Assembly (NCBI GenBank): GCA_045568115.1
Contig: JBJLBO010000005.1
Location: 1-64,000 of the forward strand
Direction: 5' to 3'
DNA length: 64,000 nt
Source: MGIIb-O1 sp002457595
GTDB taxonomy: Archaea; Thermoplasmatota; Poseidoniia; Poseidoniales; Thalassarchaeaceae
Below the pieces are notes generated by a model. It was not told the origin of the DNA. It ran no database searches and saw only the letters and a list, made by a program, of their open reading frames with translations. Made by a program: the position numbers and the translations under genes. Positions 1-11,840 of this stretch are shown here, piece after piece. Each line of letters starts with the position of its first letter. Within the stretch, counting starts at the first letter, position 1.

Positions 1-2208
1 ATTACAACATCAGGAGATGTATCCTTAGTAGGTGTAGTTACAGCAGTAGTCTCGGAAGGAGCCGCTACTGTAGTATCTAGAGTGAAGGCTGTCATTGTTA
101 TAGCAGAGGCTGCGTTTCCTGCAGCGTCTGTGAATGTAATAGTACAGGTGTAAGCCCCATCACCCTGGGTTATTGTGGACAGAGTAATTGTTTGCTGACC
201 TGATGATACTGAACTTGATCCAACACCACATCCTGTTGTTCCACCAACTGCGATTGTACCAGCTTCTGATGTTGTGATTACAACATCAGGAGATGTATCC
301 TTAGTAGGTGTAGTTACAGCAGTAGTCTCGGAAGGAGCCGCTACTGTAGTATCTAGAGTGAATGCTGTCATTGTTAGAGCAGAGGCTGCGTTTCCAAGAG
401 CGTCACTGAAGGTAATTGTACAGGTGTAAGCCCCATCACCCTGGGTTATTGTGGACAGAGTAATTGTTTGCTGACCTGATGATACTGAACTTGATCCAAC
501 ACCACATCCTGTTGTTCCGCCAACTGCGATTGTACCAGCTTCTGATGTTGTGATTACAACATCAGGAGATGTGTCCTTAGTAGGTGTAGTTACAGCAGTA
601 GTCTCGGAAGGAGTAGCAGCAGTAGTGTCTAGAGTGAATGCGGTCATTGTTATAGCACTGGCTGCGTTTCCTGCAGCGTCTGTGAATGTAATAGTACAGG
701 TGTAAGCCCCATCACCCTGGGTTATTGTGGACAGAGTAATTGTTTGCTGACCTGATGATACTGAACTTGATCCAACACCACATCCTGTTGTTCCGCCAAC
801 TGCGATTGTACCAGCTTCTGATGTTGTGATTACAACATCAGGAGATGTGTCCTTAGTAGGTGTAGTTACAGCAGTAGTCTCGGAAGGAGCCGCTACTGTA
901 GTATCTAGAGTGAAGGCTGTCATTGTTAGAGCAGAGGCTGCGTTTCCTGCAGCGTCTGTGAATGTAATAGTACAGGTGTAAGCCCCATCACCCTGGGTTA
1001 TTGTGGACAGAGTAATTGTTTGCTGACCAGACGATACAGAACTTGATCCAACACCACATCCTGTTGTTCCACCAACTGCGATTGTACCAGCTTCTGATGT
1101 TGTGATTACAACATCAGGAGATGTATCCTTAGTAGGCGTAGTTACAGCAGTAGTCTCGGAAGGAGCCGCTACTGTAGTATCTAGAGTGAAGGCTGTCATT
1201 GTTAGAGCAGAGGCTGCGTTTCCTGCAGCGTCTGTGAATGTAATAGTACAGGTGTAAGCCCCATCACCCTGGGTTATTGTGGACAGAGTAATTGTTTGCT
1301 GACCTGATGATACTGAACTTGATCCAACACCACATCCTGTTGTTCCACCAACTGCGATTGTACCAGCTTCTGATGTTGTGATCACAACATCAGGAGATGT
1401 ATCCTTAGTAGGTGTAGTTACAGCAGTAGTCTCGGAAGGAGCCGCTACTGTAGTATCTAGAGTGAAGGCTGTCATTGTTATAGCACTGGCTGCGTTTCCT
1501 GCAGCGTCTGTGAATGTAATAGTACAGGTGTAAGCCCCATCACCCTGGGTTATTGTGGACAGAGTAATTGTTTGCTGACCTGATGATACTGAACTTGATC
1601 CAACACCACATCCTGTTGTTCCACCAACTGCGATTGTACCAGCTTCTGATGTTGTGATTACAACATCAGGAGATGTATCCTTAGTAGGTGTAGTTACAGC
1701 AGTAGTCTCGGAAGGAGCCGCTACTGTAGTATCTAGAGTGAATGCTGTCATTGTTAGAGCAGAGGCTGCGTTTCCAAGAGCGTCACTGAAGGTAATTGTA
1801 CAGGTGTAAGCCCCATCACCCTGGGTTATTGTGGACAGAGTAATTGTTTGCTGACCTGATGATACTGAACTTGATCCAACACCACATCCTGTTGTTCCAC
1901 CAACTGCGATTGTACCAGCTTCTGATGTTGTGATTACAACATCAGGAGATGTATCCTTAGTAGGTGTAGTTACAGCAGTAGTCTCGGAAGGAGTAGCAGC
2001 AGTAGTGTCTAGTGTGAATGCTGTCAATGTTAGAGCACTGGCTGCGTTTCCTGCAGAGTCAGTGAAAGTAATCGTACATGTGTAAGCCCCGTCACCCTGG
2101 GTTATTGTGGAGAAGGTAATTGTTTGTTGGCCTGATACGACATTAGCAGATCCAACAGCACATCCAGTAGTTCCACCAACTACGATTGTACCAGCTTCTG
2201 CTGTTGTT
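1..2208. repeat. Tandem array of eight near-identical 276-bp units
   Basis: Units begin at 1, 277, 553, 829, 1105, 1381, 1657 and 1933, with an exact 276-bp period (92 codons). Units differ at only a few scattered positions, far less than the more diverged units from 2209 to 8100. Variants are shared in a pattern with a 1,380-bp (five-unit) offset: 361-480 equals 1741-1860. The array encodes Ig-like domains of the giant surface protein on the minus strand and continues past the left edge. Confidence 0.95.
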
Positions 2209-5200
2209 ATTACAACAGAAACAGAAGGTGTTGTGTCTTTAGTAGGAGTAGTTACAACTGTAGTCTCGGAAGGAGTTGCTACTGTAGTATCTAGAGTGAA
2301 TGCTGTCAATGTTAGAGCAGCAGCTGTGTTTCCTGCAGAATCTGTGAAGGTAATCGTACATGTGTAAGCCTTGTCACCACCGGATGCAGATAGAGTAACT
2401 GTCTGTTGACCAGATGATACGGCACTTGATCCAACACCACATCCTGTTGTTCCACCAACTGCGATGGTACCAGCTTGAGTCGTTGTGATTACGACATCTG
2501 GGGTTGTGTCTTTAGTAGGTGTAGTTACGACTGTAGTCTCAGAAGGAGTTGCTACTGCGTTGTCTAAGGTGAATGCTGTCAGTGTTAGAGCATTAGCCGC
2601 GTTTCCTGCAGCGTCTGTGAAAGTAATCGTACATGTGTAAGCACCGTCACCCTGTGTTATTTCTGACAGAGTAATTGTTTGCTCACCAGATGATACAGCT
2701 GCAGAAGCAACGCCACATCCAGTAGTTCCAGCAACTACTATTGTACCTGCTTCTGCTGTTGTGATTACAACATCTGGTGTTTCATCATTAGTAGGTGTAG
2801 ATACAGCAGTAGTCTCGGAAGGAGTTGCTACTGTTGTGTCCAGAACGAAGGCTGTCAATGTAAGAGCGCTAGCAGCGTTTCCTACAGAATCTGTAAAGGT
2901 CATTGTACATGTGTAAGTCCCATCACCCTGGGTTATTGTGGAGTAGGTAATTGTTTGTTGACCCGACACGACATTAGCAGATCCAACGGCACATCCAGTA
3001 GTTCCACCAACTACGATTGTACCTGCTTCTGCTGTTGTTATTACAACAGAAGGTGTTGTGTCTTTAGTAGGAGTAGTTACAACTGTAGTCTCGGAAGGAG
3101 TTGCTACTGTAGTATCTAGAGTGAATGCTGTCAATGTTAGAGCATTAGCCACGTTTCCTGCAGCGTCTGTAAAGGTAATTGTACATGTGTAAGCCTTGTC
3201 GGTGCTTGATGCAGATAGGGTAACTGTCTGTTGGCCTGACGATACTGAACTTGATCCAACACCACAACCTGCAGTTCCGCCAACTGCGATTGTACCAGCT
3301 TCTGCTGTTGTGATTACAACATCTGGTGTTGTGTCTTTGGTAGGTGTAGTTACAACCGTAGTCTCGGAAGGAGTTGCTACAGTTGTATCTAGAGTGAATG
3401 CTGTCATTGTTAGAGCAGAGGCTGCGTTTCCAAGAGCGTCGCTGAAGGTAATCGTACATGTGTAAGCTCCGTCACCCTGAGTTATTGTGGACAGAGTAAT
3501 TGTTTGCTGACCTGATGCTACATTAGCAGAACCAACACCACACCCTGTAGTTCCAGCAACTACTATTGTACCAGCTTCTGATGTTGTAATTACAACATCA
3601 GGAGATGTGTCTTTAGTAGGTGTAGTTACAGCAGTAGTCTCAGAAGGAGTAGCAGCAGTAGTGTCTAGAGTGAATGCCGTCAATGTTAGAGCACTGGCTG
3701 TATTTCCTGCAGAATCGGTGAAAGTAATCGTACATGTGTAAGCCTTGTCACCGCCTGATGCAGATAGAGTGACTGTCTGTTGACCGGATATTACATTAGC
3801 AGAACCAACGCCACAACCTGACGTACCACCAACTGCAATAGTACCCGCTTGAGTCGTTGTGATTACGACATCTGGTGTTGTGTCTTTAGTAGGTGTAGTT
3901 ACGACTGTAGTTTCAGAAGGAGTTGCTACTGCTGTATCTAGAGTGAAGGCTGTCATTGTTAGAGCATTAGCCGCGTTTCCTGCAGTATCTGTGAATGTAA
4001 TTGTACAAGTGTAAGCCCCATCGCCCTGAGTAATTGTAGACAGAGTAATTGTTTGCTGACCTGACGATACAGCTGCAGAACCAACGCCACAACCTGTAGT
4101 TCCAGCAACTACTATTGTACCAGCTTCTGCTGTTGTGATTACAACATTTGGTGATGCATCGTTAGTAGGTGTAGTAACAGCTGTTGTCTCAGAAGGAGTT
4201 GCTACTGTTGTATCTATGACGAATGTAGTTAGAGTTACCGTACCTCCATTACCAGCTGCGTCAGTAACTGTAATTACACAATTAGCAAATGTCCCATCGG
4301 AAAGGCCTGCACCATTGCCGTCAGCATCTAAAGTTAGAGTTGTGGCTGAAGATGCAGAAATTGTACTTGCCGTAGCACTATCAATTGTACAGCCGGAGTA
4401 AGAAAGATCACCTGCTTGTGAAGAAGTAATCACAACATTTGGAGTATTATCTTTGCTTATCCCGTCGTCGGCAGCATCAACCGCTGTAGTCTCAGAAACA
4501 CTTGGCACAGATGTATCCTGGACTGCAAACACAGAGGCCTTTGTAGCAGAGTTACCAGCTGCATCATCGACATCGGCAGTGACTGTGAGGGTGCCATCTG
4601 AGATACCATTGTCACTATTTGTAGCCTCGAGAACTGTGTTACTAAGTCCACATGTGTAAGCACTGGAAGATACTGAACATGTCGCTGTCGCAGCACCAGC
4701 TCCTACGCCATAGACTACAGTAACAGTTTGACCATCTTCTGCAGTAGTAGTACCTATGATATTGAATCCTGCAGCATACTCAGCACTATTGACGTAACTG
4801 CCAGTTCCTGCGACGTGTGAAACTGTTACTGCTGGAGCAGTTGTATCCAGAACGAAGGCTGTCATTGTTAGAGCAGCAGCAGCGTTTCCTACAGAATCTG
4901 TGAATGTAATAGTACAGGTGTAAGACCCATCACCCTGGGTTATTGTGGACAGAGTAATTGTTTGCTGACCTGATGATACAGCTGCAGAACCAACGCCACA
5001 TCCAGTAGTTCCAGCAACTACTATTGTACCAGCTTCTGCTGTTGTGATAACGACATCAGGGGATGTGTCCCTGGTAGGTGTAGTTACGACTGTAGTCTCG
5101 GAAGGAGTTGCTACTGTTGTGTCTAGAGTGAATGCTGTCAATGTTAGAGCATTGGCTACGTTTCCTACAGAGTCTGTAAAGGTAACAGTACATGTGTAAG

Positions 5201-8200
5201 CCTTGTCACCGCCTGATGCAGATAGAGTAACTGTCTGTTGACCCGAGGCTACATTAGCAGAACCAACACCACAACCTGCTGTTCCACCAACTGCGATTGT
5301 ACCTGCTTCTGATGTTGTTAGAACGACATCTGGGTGTTGTGTCTTTAGTAGGTGTAGTTACTACTGTAGTCTCGGAAGGAGTTGCTACTGTAGTATCTAG
5401 AGTGAATGCTGTCAATGTTAGAGCAGCAGCTGTGTTTCCTGCAGAATCTGTGAAGGTAATCGTACATGTGTAAGCCTTGTCACCACCGGATGCAGATAGA
5501 GTAACTGTCTGTTGACCAGATGATACGGCACTTGATCCAACACCACATCCTGCTGTTCCGCCAACTGCGATGGTACCAGCTTGAGTCGTTGTGATTACGA
5601 CATCTGGGGTTGTGTCTTTAGTAGGTGTAGTTACGACTGTAGTCTCAGAAGGAGTTGCTACTGCGTTGTCTAAGGTGAATGCTGTCAGTGTTAGAGCATT
5701 AGCCGCGTTTCCTGCAGCGTCTGTGAAAGTAATCGTACATGTGTAAGCACCGTCACCCTGTGTTATTTCTGACAGAGTAATTGTTTGCTCACCAGATGAT
5801 ACAGCTGCAGAAGCAACGCCACATCCAGTAGTTCCAGCAACTACTATTGTACCTGCTTCTGCTGTTGTGATTACAACATCTGGTGTTTCATCATTAGTAG
5901 GTGTAGATACAGCAGTAGTCTCGGAAGGAGTTGCTACTGTTGTGTCCAGAACGAAGGCTGTCAATGTTAGAGCGCTAGCAGCGTTTCCTACAGCGTCTGT
6001 AAAGGTCATTGTACATGTGTAAGTCCCATCACCCTGGGTTATTGTGGAGTAGGTAATTGTTTGTTGACCCGACACGACATTAGCAGATCCAACGGCACAT
6101 CCAGTAGTTCCACCAACTACGATTGTACCTGCTTCTGCTGTTGTTATTACAACAGAAGGTGTTGTGTCTTTAGTAGGAGTAGTTACAACTGTAGTCTCGG
6201 AAGGAGTTGCTACTGTAGTATCTAGAGTGAATGCTGTCAATGTTAGAGCATTAGCCACGTTTCCTGCAGCGTCTGTAAAGGTAATTGTACATGTGTAAGC
6301 CTTGTCGGTGCTTGATGCAGATAGGGTAACTGTCTGTTGGCCTGACGATACTGAACTTGATCCAACACCACAACCTGCAGTTCCGCCAACTGCGATTGTA
6401 CCAGCTTCTGCTGTTGTGATTACAACATCTGGTGTTGTGTCTTTGGTAGGTGTAGTTACAACCGTAGTCTCGGAAGGAGTTGCTACAGTTGTATCTAGAG
6501 TGAATGCTGTCATTGTTAGAGCATTAGCCGCGTTTCCTGCAGCGTCTGTGAAAGTAATCGTACATGTGTAAGCACCGTCACCCTGGGTTATTGTGGACAG
6601 AGTAATTGTTTGCTGACCTGATGCTACATTAGCAGAACCAACGCCACACCCTGTAGTTCCAGCAACTACTATTGTACCCGCTTCTGCTGTTGTTATTACA
6701 ACATCAGGAGATGTATCCTTAGTAGGTGTAGTTACAGCAGTAGTCTCGGAAGGAGTTGCTACTGTAGTATCTAGAGTGAATGCCGTCAATGTTAGAGCAC
6801 TGGCTGTATTTCCTGCAGAATCGGTGAAAGTAATCGTACATGTGTAAGCCTTGTCACCGCCTGATGCAGATAGAGTGACTGTCTGTTGACCGGATATTAC
6901 ATTAGCAGAACCAACGCCACAACCTGACGTACCACCAACTGCAATAGTACCCGCTTGAGTCGTTGTGATTACGACATCTGGTGTTGTGTCTTTAGTAGGT
7001 GTAGTTACGACTGTAGTCTCAGAAGGAGTTGCTACTGCGTTGTCTAAGGTGAATGCTGTCAGTGTTAGAGCATTAGCTTCATTGCCTAAAGCATCGGTGA
7101 AGGTGATTGTACATGTGTAAGCCCCGTCACCCTGTGTTATTTCTGACAGCGTAAGTGTCTGTTGGCCGGAGACTACGCTGGCTGATCCTATGCCACATCC
7201 TGTTGTTCCACCAACAACGATTGTACCAGCCTCATCAGTTGTAATTACAACATCTGGTGTTTCATCATTAGTAGGTGTAGATACGGCTGTTGTCTCGGAA
7301 GGAGTGTTAGCAGTCGTATCTAGAGTGAATGCGGTCAGTGTTAGAGCATTAGCTGCGTTTCCTGCAGAATCTGTGAAAGTGACCGTACAGGTGTAGGCCT
7401 TGTCGCCGCCTGATGCAGATAGAGTAACTGTCTGTTGACCAGATGATACAGAGGCAGAACCAACACCACAACCTGCAGTTCCACCAACTGCGATTGAACC
7501 CGCTTCTGATGTTGTGATTACAACATCGGGTGTTGTGTCTTTAGTAGGTGTAGTTACAACTGTAGTCTCGGAAGGAGTTGCCACTGTTGTGTCCAGGGTG
7601 AATGCTGTCAATGTTAGAGCACCCGCTGCGTTTCCAGCAGAATCTGTGAAAGTGACCGTACAGGTGTAGGCCTTGTCGCCGCCTGATGCTGATAGAGTAA
7701 CTGTCTGTTGACCGGATACTACATTAGCAGAACCAACGCCACAACCTGACGTACCAGCAACAACGATTGTTCCTGCTTCTGCTGTTGTGATTACAACATC
7801 AGGTGTTGTGTCTTTAGTAGGGGTAGTTACAACTGTAGTCTCGGAAGGAGTTGCTACTGTTGTATCGATTACGAAAGTGGTTAATGTAACAGAACCTATG
7901 TTTCCAGCATCATCTGTGACGCGAATTTTACAATTAGCATATGATGCATCGCCAAGGCCAGTCCCATCGCCATCAGCGTCCAACGTTAGAGTAGTAGCTG
8001 TGGAAGCAGCAATTGTACTTGCCGTAGCACTATCAAATGTACAGGTTGTATAGGAAAGATCACCAGCTTCATTAGAAGTGATGATTACGTCCGGAGTACT
8101 GTCTTTATTTGGCGTAGATACGGCTGTAGTTTCAGAAACCGTTGGATCGGCAGTATCTAATACAGCGAAAGCCGTTGCCTGAGTTGCAGCTCCGTCATCA

Positions 8201-8667
8201 TTTGTGACGTCGGCAGTGACTTGGTATGTGCCATCAGATACGGCGGCTAATGCGCCTGAAGCAAAGGTTGCAGTCCAAGAACCAGATGTTGCAGTAACTG
8301 CAACTGTTTTCGATACGCCACCTAAAGTCACAGTAACGATACAATCGTCACCAGCTTCATCATCACATTGATTGACTGCATTTGTGCTAGAACCTATGAC
8401 TGACCAGCCATTGGTATCAGATTCATCCTCATTGATGTAGTTATCACTAGCAACAGAAATAATACCTATAGTAGGATTCGCGAATCTAGATTCGGATTTT
8501 TCTTCGAGAGCGCTAACGCTAGCGCTATCGCTGTCAGCGATTTGGCCTGCAATGACAATCAATGCGATCGCTGCGGCGAGGCCGATTGCGATGTTCCTTA
8601 GGTCGGTCGTTGTCACTGTCTTCAGGCTAGTATGGCTCACTGTTGGGAGCGGCATGGCTGCAACCAT
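1..8667 (-). CDS. Giant Ig-like repeat surface protein (partial, one frameshift)
   Basis: The N-terminus is at 8667 and the gene runs off the left edge, so at least about 2,880 codons are present. A hydrophobic segment at about residues 26-42 follows a short basic head, as in a signal anchor. It is followed by a Bap-like Ig domain, a roughly 96-residue variant domain with a DADGDG loop, and then a long series of about 92-residue beta-sandwich units. Each unit has a PSETT/TPTKDTTPDVVITT segment, an AGTI(A/V)VGG strand, one Cys in GCGVGS and a second in YTCTITF, so one disulfide per domain is likely. A second leader-type plus variant-type domain pair recurs at about 4850-4200, so the protein is made of at least two similar cassettes. 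The frame breaks near 5332 at an extra G and is open again in another frame to position 1. A role in adhesion or as a surface stalk is inferred. The start could also be the ATG at 8655; no Shine-Dalgarno is seen at either. Confidence 0.8.
2265..3960. repeat. Large internal duplication, copy 1 (partner 5371-7066)
   Basis: This stretch of about six repeat units matches 5371-7066 at a constant offset of 3,106 bp. Identity is near-complete from about 2265 to 3417, and patches of near-identity continue to about 3960. It includes odd shared variants such as the GTCGGTGCTTGATGC stretch at 3198 and 6304. The offset is one more than a multiple of three, which matches the single extra base near 5332. 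Confidence 0.85.
5371..7066. repeat. Large internal duplication, copy 2 (partner 2265-3960)
   Basis: Second copy of the roughly 1.7-kb block within the giant repeat gene. Its left part (to about 6523) is almost identical to copy 1. The right part differs in one unit (about 6524-6770) and then becomes identical again, a mosaic expected from gene conversion between repeats. Confidence 0.85.
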
Positions 8668-9331
8668 GATGGTTGGGAGGACCTTCTTTCATTTAGAAGG
8701 TTACGGAAGCCACCCTAAAGGGTGTAGTGATAGTTTGAGGGCTGATAAACAGAAAAAAGAGAGGTGAAAATCATCAATTTCAGGAATCTATCACAGAAAA
8801 ATTGCAATAATAAGATGTTAAGATTCATTTTCTAAAACACGCTCACTGAATGTTGGCAGGTACGAAAAGGAGAGGTGTTTTGAATCGCCGAAACACAACC
8901 TCACAGATCGACTATTCGGTGACCTCAAACCGTTGTTTATCAGAACTGAGGAGAGAGGGTCGAAAAGGACTTCCCTCGGTTATCTCCAGGGCTATTGAAA
9001 TAATGACTAATTTTGAGAGATGAAATCGACGAGATTACTCACGAAGAAATTAGCCATTATTTCAGAAAAAGATTTTTTTTTAATTAGATAAAATTGCAGA
9101 ATTACTTTTTTTACTTATAAAAGAAAAGCCGATATTTTGATGGAAATTACTCCCAAAGGGGGGGGTAAATGGAGTCGGAAACGATATTTTTTTGAAGGCG
9201 AATACAAGAGAATTTTACGGAAATAATAACTAGAAATCCGTATCAATGACTAGTAATCCGGATTGTAAAGTATAGGGAGATGAAATCCCGAATTAAAAGA
9301 ATTTCAAAACGATAGAAAATTTGAGTGTAAA
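8668..9331. other. Long AT-rich leader/intergenic region with hairpins and ATCCG repeats
   Basis: No convincing gene lies in this gap between the start of the giant repeat gene (8667) and the end of the next gene (9399). It holds two tight inverted repeats just upstream of the giant gene (8681-8701, arms ACCTTCT/AGAAGGT; 8711-8724, arms CACCC/GGGTG). It also holds two looser stem-loops (8872-8902 and 8950-8987) and AT-rich tracts that could contain the promoter. The direct repeats CTAGAAATCCG and CTAGTAATCCG lie near 9230 and 9250. A long structured 5' leader is inferred. Confidence 0.5.
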
Positions 9332-9355
9332 TTGAGCCGGAGATCCGAGGCTCAA
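9332..9355 (-). terminator. Probable terminator of the thrombospondin-repeat gene
   Basis: A perfect 7-bp inverted repeat TTGAGCC/GGCTCAA lies about 45 bp beyond the stop at 9399. On the minus strand it is followed by a T-rich stretch. A competing hairpin GGCTC-AAA-GAGCC overlaps it. Confidence 0.5.
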
Positions 9356-9398
9356 AGAGCCCCGGAAATCCGGTTACGTTTTCGACCTATGAAGAAGA

Positions 9399-11840
9399 TT
9401 AAGCTTCTACTTCTTCTTCGTCATATTCCTCATCGAGGAACTCATCAGTCTCATCATACATATCGAGGTCGTCATCTTCTTCGACGCCACCTCTCGATGA
9501 ACGAGCGATTAATGCAATTCCTGCCAAGACAACGATTGATACTCCGGCGAATGGGGCTGGGTCAGCCTCAATGTCATCCATAAGAGTCAGAGGAGTACCA
9601 ACATCTCCCACGCCGTCACCATTGTTGTCATGCCACTCTGTAGCATCTCTAGGGAAGAAATCCTCGAATTCCTGAGGGTCATTTGGATTGACTGGATCAG
9701 GGTATCCATCACCGTCATCATCAGGATCTATAGCGTCACAAATGCCATCTCCATCCAAGTCGACTGGTGTGATTGATGCGGTTCTTGAATCTCCACTGCC
9801 ACCGTTAGCAGCACAAAGAGCTTCTACTTCATCAGACCATTCGTCGTTGTCGTCATCAGAATCTTCATTGTCGCCAATTCCATCACCATCATTATCGTCT
9901 TGTTCACGTGGATTTGTAGGGAATACATCATCAATGTCTAATCGGCCATCATTATCATCATCAGAATCTTGGACGTCGTCACAAAGATGATCAACATCCA
10001 TATCTAGAGGCACGGATAGATAATCATAAGGATCAGTGCCACAATTAGGCTCCTCAGAATCTAACCAGCCATCATTATCATCATCTGTATCAGCATAGTC
10101 TCCAATTCCATCTAAGTCGTTATCGGAATTCTCATTCGAATCCTCTGGGAATGCATCTACCTCATCCAAATAACCATCGCCGTCATCATCGGTGTCAACT
10201 TTGTCACAGACATCATCAGCATCTAAATCATCAGGTACGCTTGCAGAATCTAAAGGATCACTACCACATGCAAATTCCTCGGAATCAGTCCAAGCGTCGT
10301 CATCGTCATTCAAGTCGGCGTTGTCGCCAATTCCATCCTCATCAGTATCGACCCATTCAGCTGGATCAAGAGAAAATGCATCTACTGAGTCTAGGTAACC
10401 GTCGTTGTCGTCATCAAGGTCATCGTTGAGGCTTGTTACACAATTCTCGAGAAGAGAGTCAGGCAATCCATCGCCATCAGTGTCAATAGAAGCACAAGGC
10501 GAGGTAGGGAATGCGTCATCTGCATTATCTACTCCATCACCATCAGTGTCATTATCATTGACATCACAAATTCCATCACCATCAGAATCGATTGGTATAC
10601 TTGTAGAGACTAATGGGTCTGTCTGACAGTCTGACTCATGAGAGTCTGTGAATCCATCGTTATCGTCATCATCATCTGCCATTAGAGTTGTTTCAAACAC
10701 AGAGTTAGCTGGATCATAAGCGTATGCTGAAGCATTCTGGAGCCAACCTGGGTGAATTTCATCAGGATAGGCGTCTCCATCAGTATTCACAGATGCACCG
10801 CCATCCATCATGTAATAATCAAGTTCATCAACAACTCCGTCGCCGTCTTTATCATCATCTACAGGGTCACAAATTGTATCATAATCAGAATCGATTGGGA
10901 CGCTACTAGCGTCGTTTGGATCTGTCAGACAACTTATTTCATCAGCATCCAACCAACCATCACCATCGAGGTCATTGTCTGCATTATCACCAATACCATC
11001 ACCATCTAAGTCTGAAGATTCAGAATCATCGAATGGGAATGCGTCATCTACATCCCACCAACCATCATTATCGTCATCAGGATCTAATTCGTCACAAAGC
11101 CCATCCCTATCATTATCTGGTGGGAAGCTTAACGGATCTGACGTATTATATACTGCTCCGGTAGTGTTAGCCGTAGTACAGTCATTTTCTACAGAGTCAT
11201 ACCATGTATCGCCATCTGAATCAAGACTGAATAAATTGTATGTAATCTCATATTTTTCATCGGTACCATGGTATGCACTTGACCGGACTACTAGAATTAC
11301 ATTCTCGCCACCTGTCCATAGGAACCCGTAAGAATCATTGGTTGTCGTAGTTGTTGGATATACAGAAGCAGAATTGCTACCATATGCGTAATCAATTTGA
11401 GTAAAGGTGCCCGCAGATCGTAGGAACTGACTGTAATATCCACCTGAACCAGTTCGGGCGAGATTAACCTCAAGCCCATAATCTGCTGGCACATCAATCT
11501 GATATTGGTCATAATAGTCATCAGAAGAGTGTCCCCAGCCTTCGAAAGTGTGATCAACATCCACAGTATTGTTCAGGATTATCCCATTGTTACATGGTAA
11601 CCAAGTACCACCAGAAAGACAATTTGAATAAGTATCAGGAGCATCGGTACAAGTTCCTGCATCATCGTCAACTCCACAGTCCTTATTCGCGATATCATCC
11701 CATTCAATACTTATTGAGTAGTCAAAACTAGCATCGGAATTCAACTGATATGACCAGATATTGAAGGCGACGTAATGGCCTTGGTGAGGCTGGGAAGATG
11801 AACCAGTAGCATCGCCATGGGTCAGCCATCCTTGAGCCAT
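9399..11840 (-). CDS. Thrombospondin type 3 repeat surface protein, C-terminal intact part
   Basis: This open 813-residue stretch is the intact 3' part of a larger gene that begins at 14767. It opens in a PPC-like beta-sandwich unit (YQIDVPADYGLEVNL) and then carries about a dozen Asp-rich calcium-binding repeats of the DxDxDGxxD type. Many pair a Cys in a CxTDP element with one in a (L/I)CD element. It ends with a hydrophobic segment (GVSIVVLAGIALIA) followed by RSSRGG and a very acidic tail, a C-terminal membrane anchor typical of archaeal surface proteins. A translation start at 11840 is unlikely because the frame simply joins upstream fragments in other frames. A surface Ca2+-binding role follows from the family; the partner is unknown. 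Confidence 0.75.
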   Translation of the reverse strand: MAQGWLTHGDATGSSSQPHQGHYVAFNIWSYQLNSDASFDYSISIEWDDIANKDCGVDDDAGTCTDAPDTYSNCLSGGTWLPCNNGIILNNTVDVDHTFEGWGHSSDDYYDQYQIDVPADYGLEVNLARTGSGGYYSQFLRSAGTFTQIDYAYGSNSASVYPTTTTTNDSYGFLWTGGENVILVVRSSAYHGTDEKYEITYNLFSLDSDGDTWYDSVENDCTTANTTGAVYNTSDPLSFPPDNDRDGLCDELDPDDDNDGWWDVDDAFPFDDSESSDLDGDGIGDNADNDLDGDGWLDADEISCLTDPNDASSVPIDSDYDTICDPVDDDKDGDGVVDELDYYMMDGGASVNTDGDAYPDEIHPGWLQNASAYAYDPANSVFETTLMADDDDDNDGFTDSHESDCQTDPLVSTSIPIDSDGDGICDVNDNDTDGDGVDNADDAFPTSPCASIDTDGDGLPDSLLENCVTSLNDDLDDDNDGYLDSVDAFSLDPAEWVDTDEDGIGDNADLNDDDDAWTDSEEFACGSDPLDSASVPDDLDADDVCDKVDTDDDGDGYLDEVDAFPEDSNENSDNDLDGIGDYADTDDDNDGWLDSEEPNCGTDPYDYLSVPLDMDVDHLCDDVQDSDDDNDGRLDIDDVFPTNPREQDDNDGDGIGDNEDSDDDNDEWSDEVEALCAANGGSGDSRTASITPVDLDGDGICDAIDPDDDGDGYPDPVNPNDPQEFEDFFPRDATEWHDNNGDGVGDVGTPLTLMDDIEADPAPFAGVSIVVLAGIALIARSSRGGVEEDDDLDMYDETDEFLDEEYDEEEVEA

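Noticed and set aside
1..2208. CRISPR-like array
   Set aside because: The 276-bp unit is fully repetitive with no unique spacers and encodes protein.
2107..8053. Plus-strand open frames of 68-89 codons within the repeat region
   Set aside because: They recur once per repeat unit, are antisense to the real repeat frame and have low-complexity Val/Ser/Thr composition; they are shadows.
9165..9173. Run of eight or nine Gs as a slippery or G-quadruplex site
   Set aside because: A single short G-run without further G-tracts; could equally be a sequencing homopolymer artefact.
9688..11331. Plus-strand Ser/Pro- or His-rich frames opposite the Asp-rich repeat gene
   Set aside because: They are reverse complements of DxDxDG repeats; the composition mirrors the repeat and no domain is recognisable.
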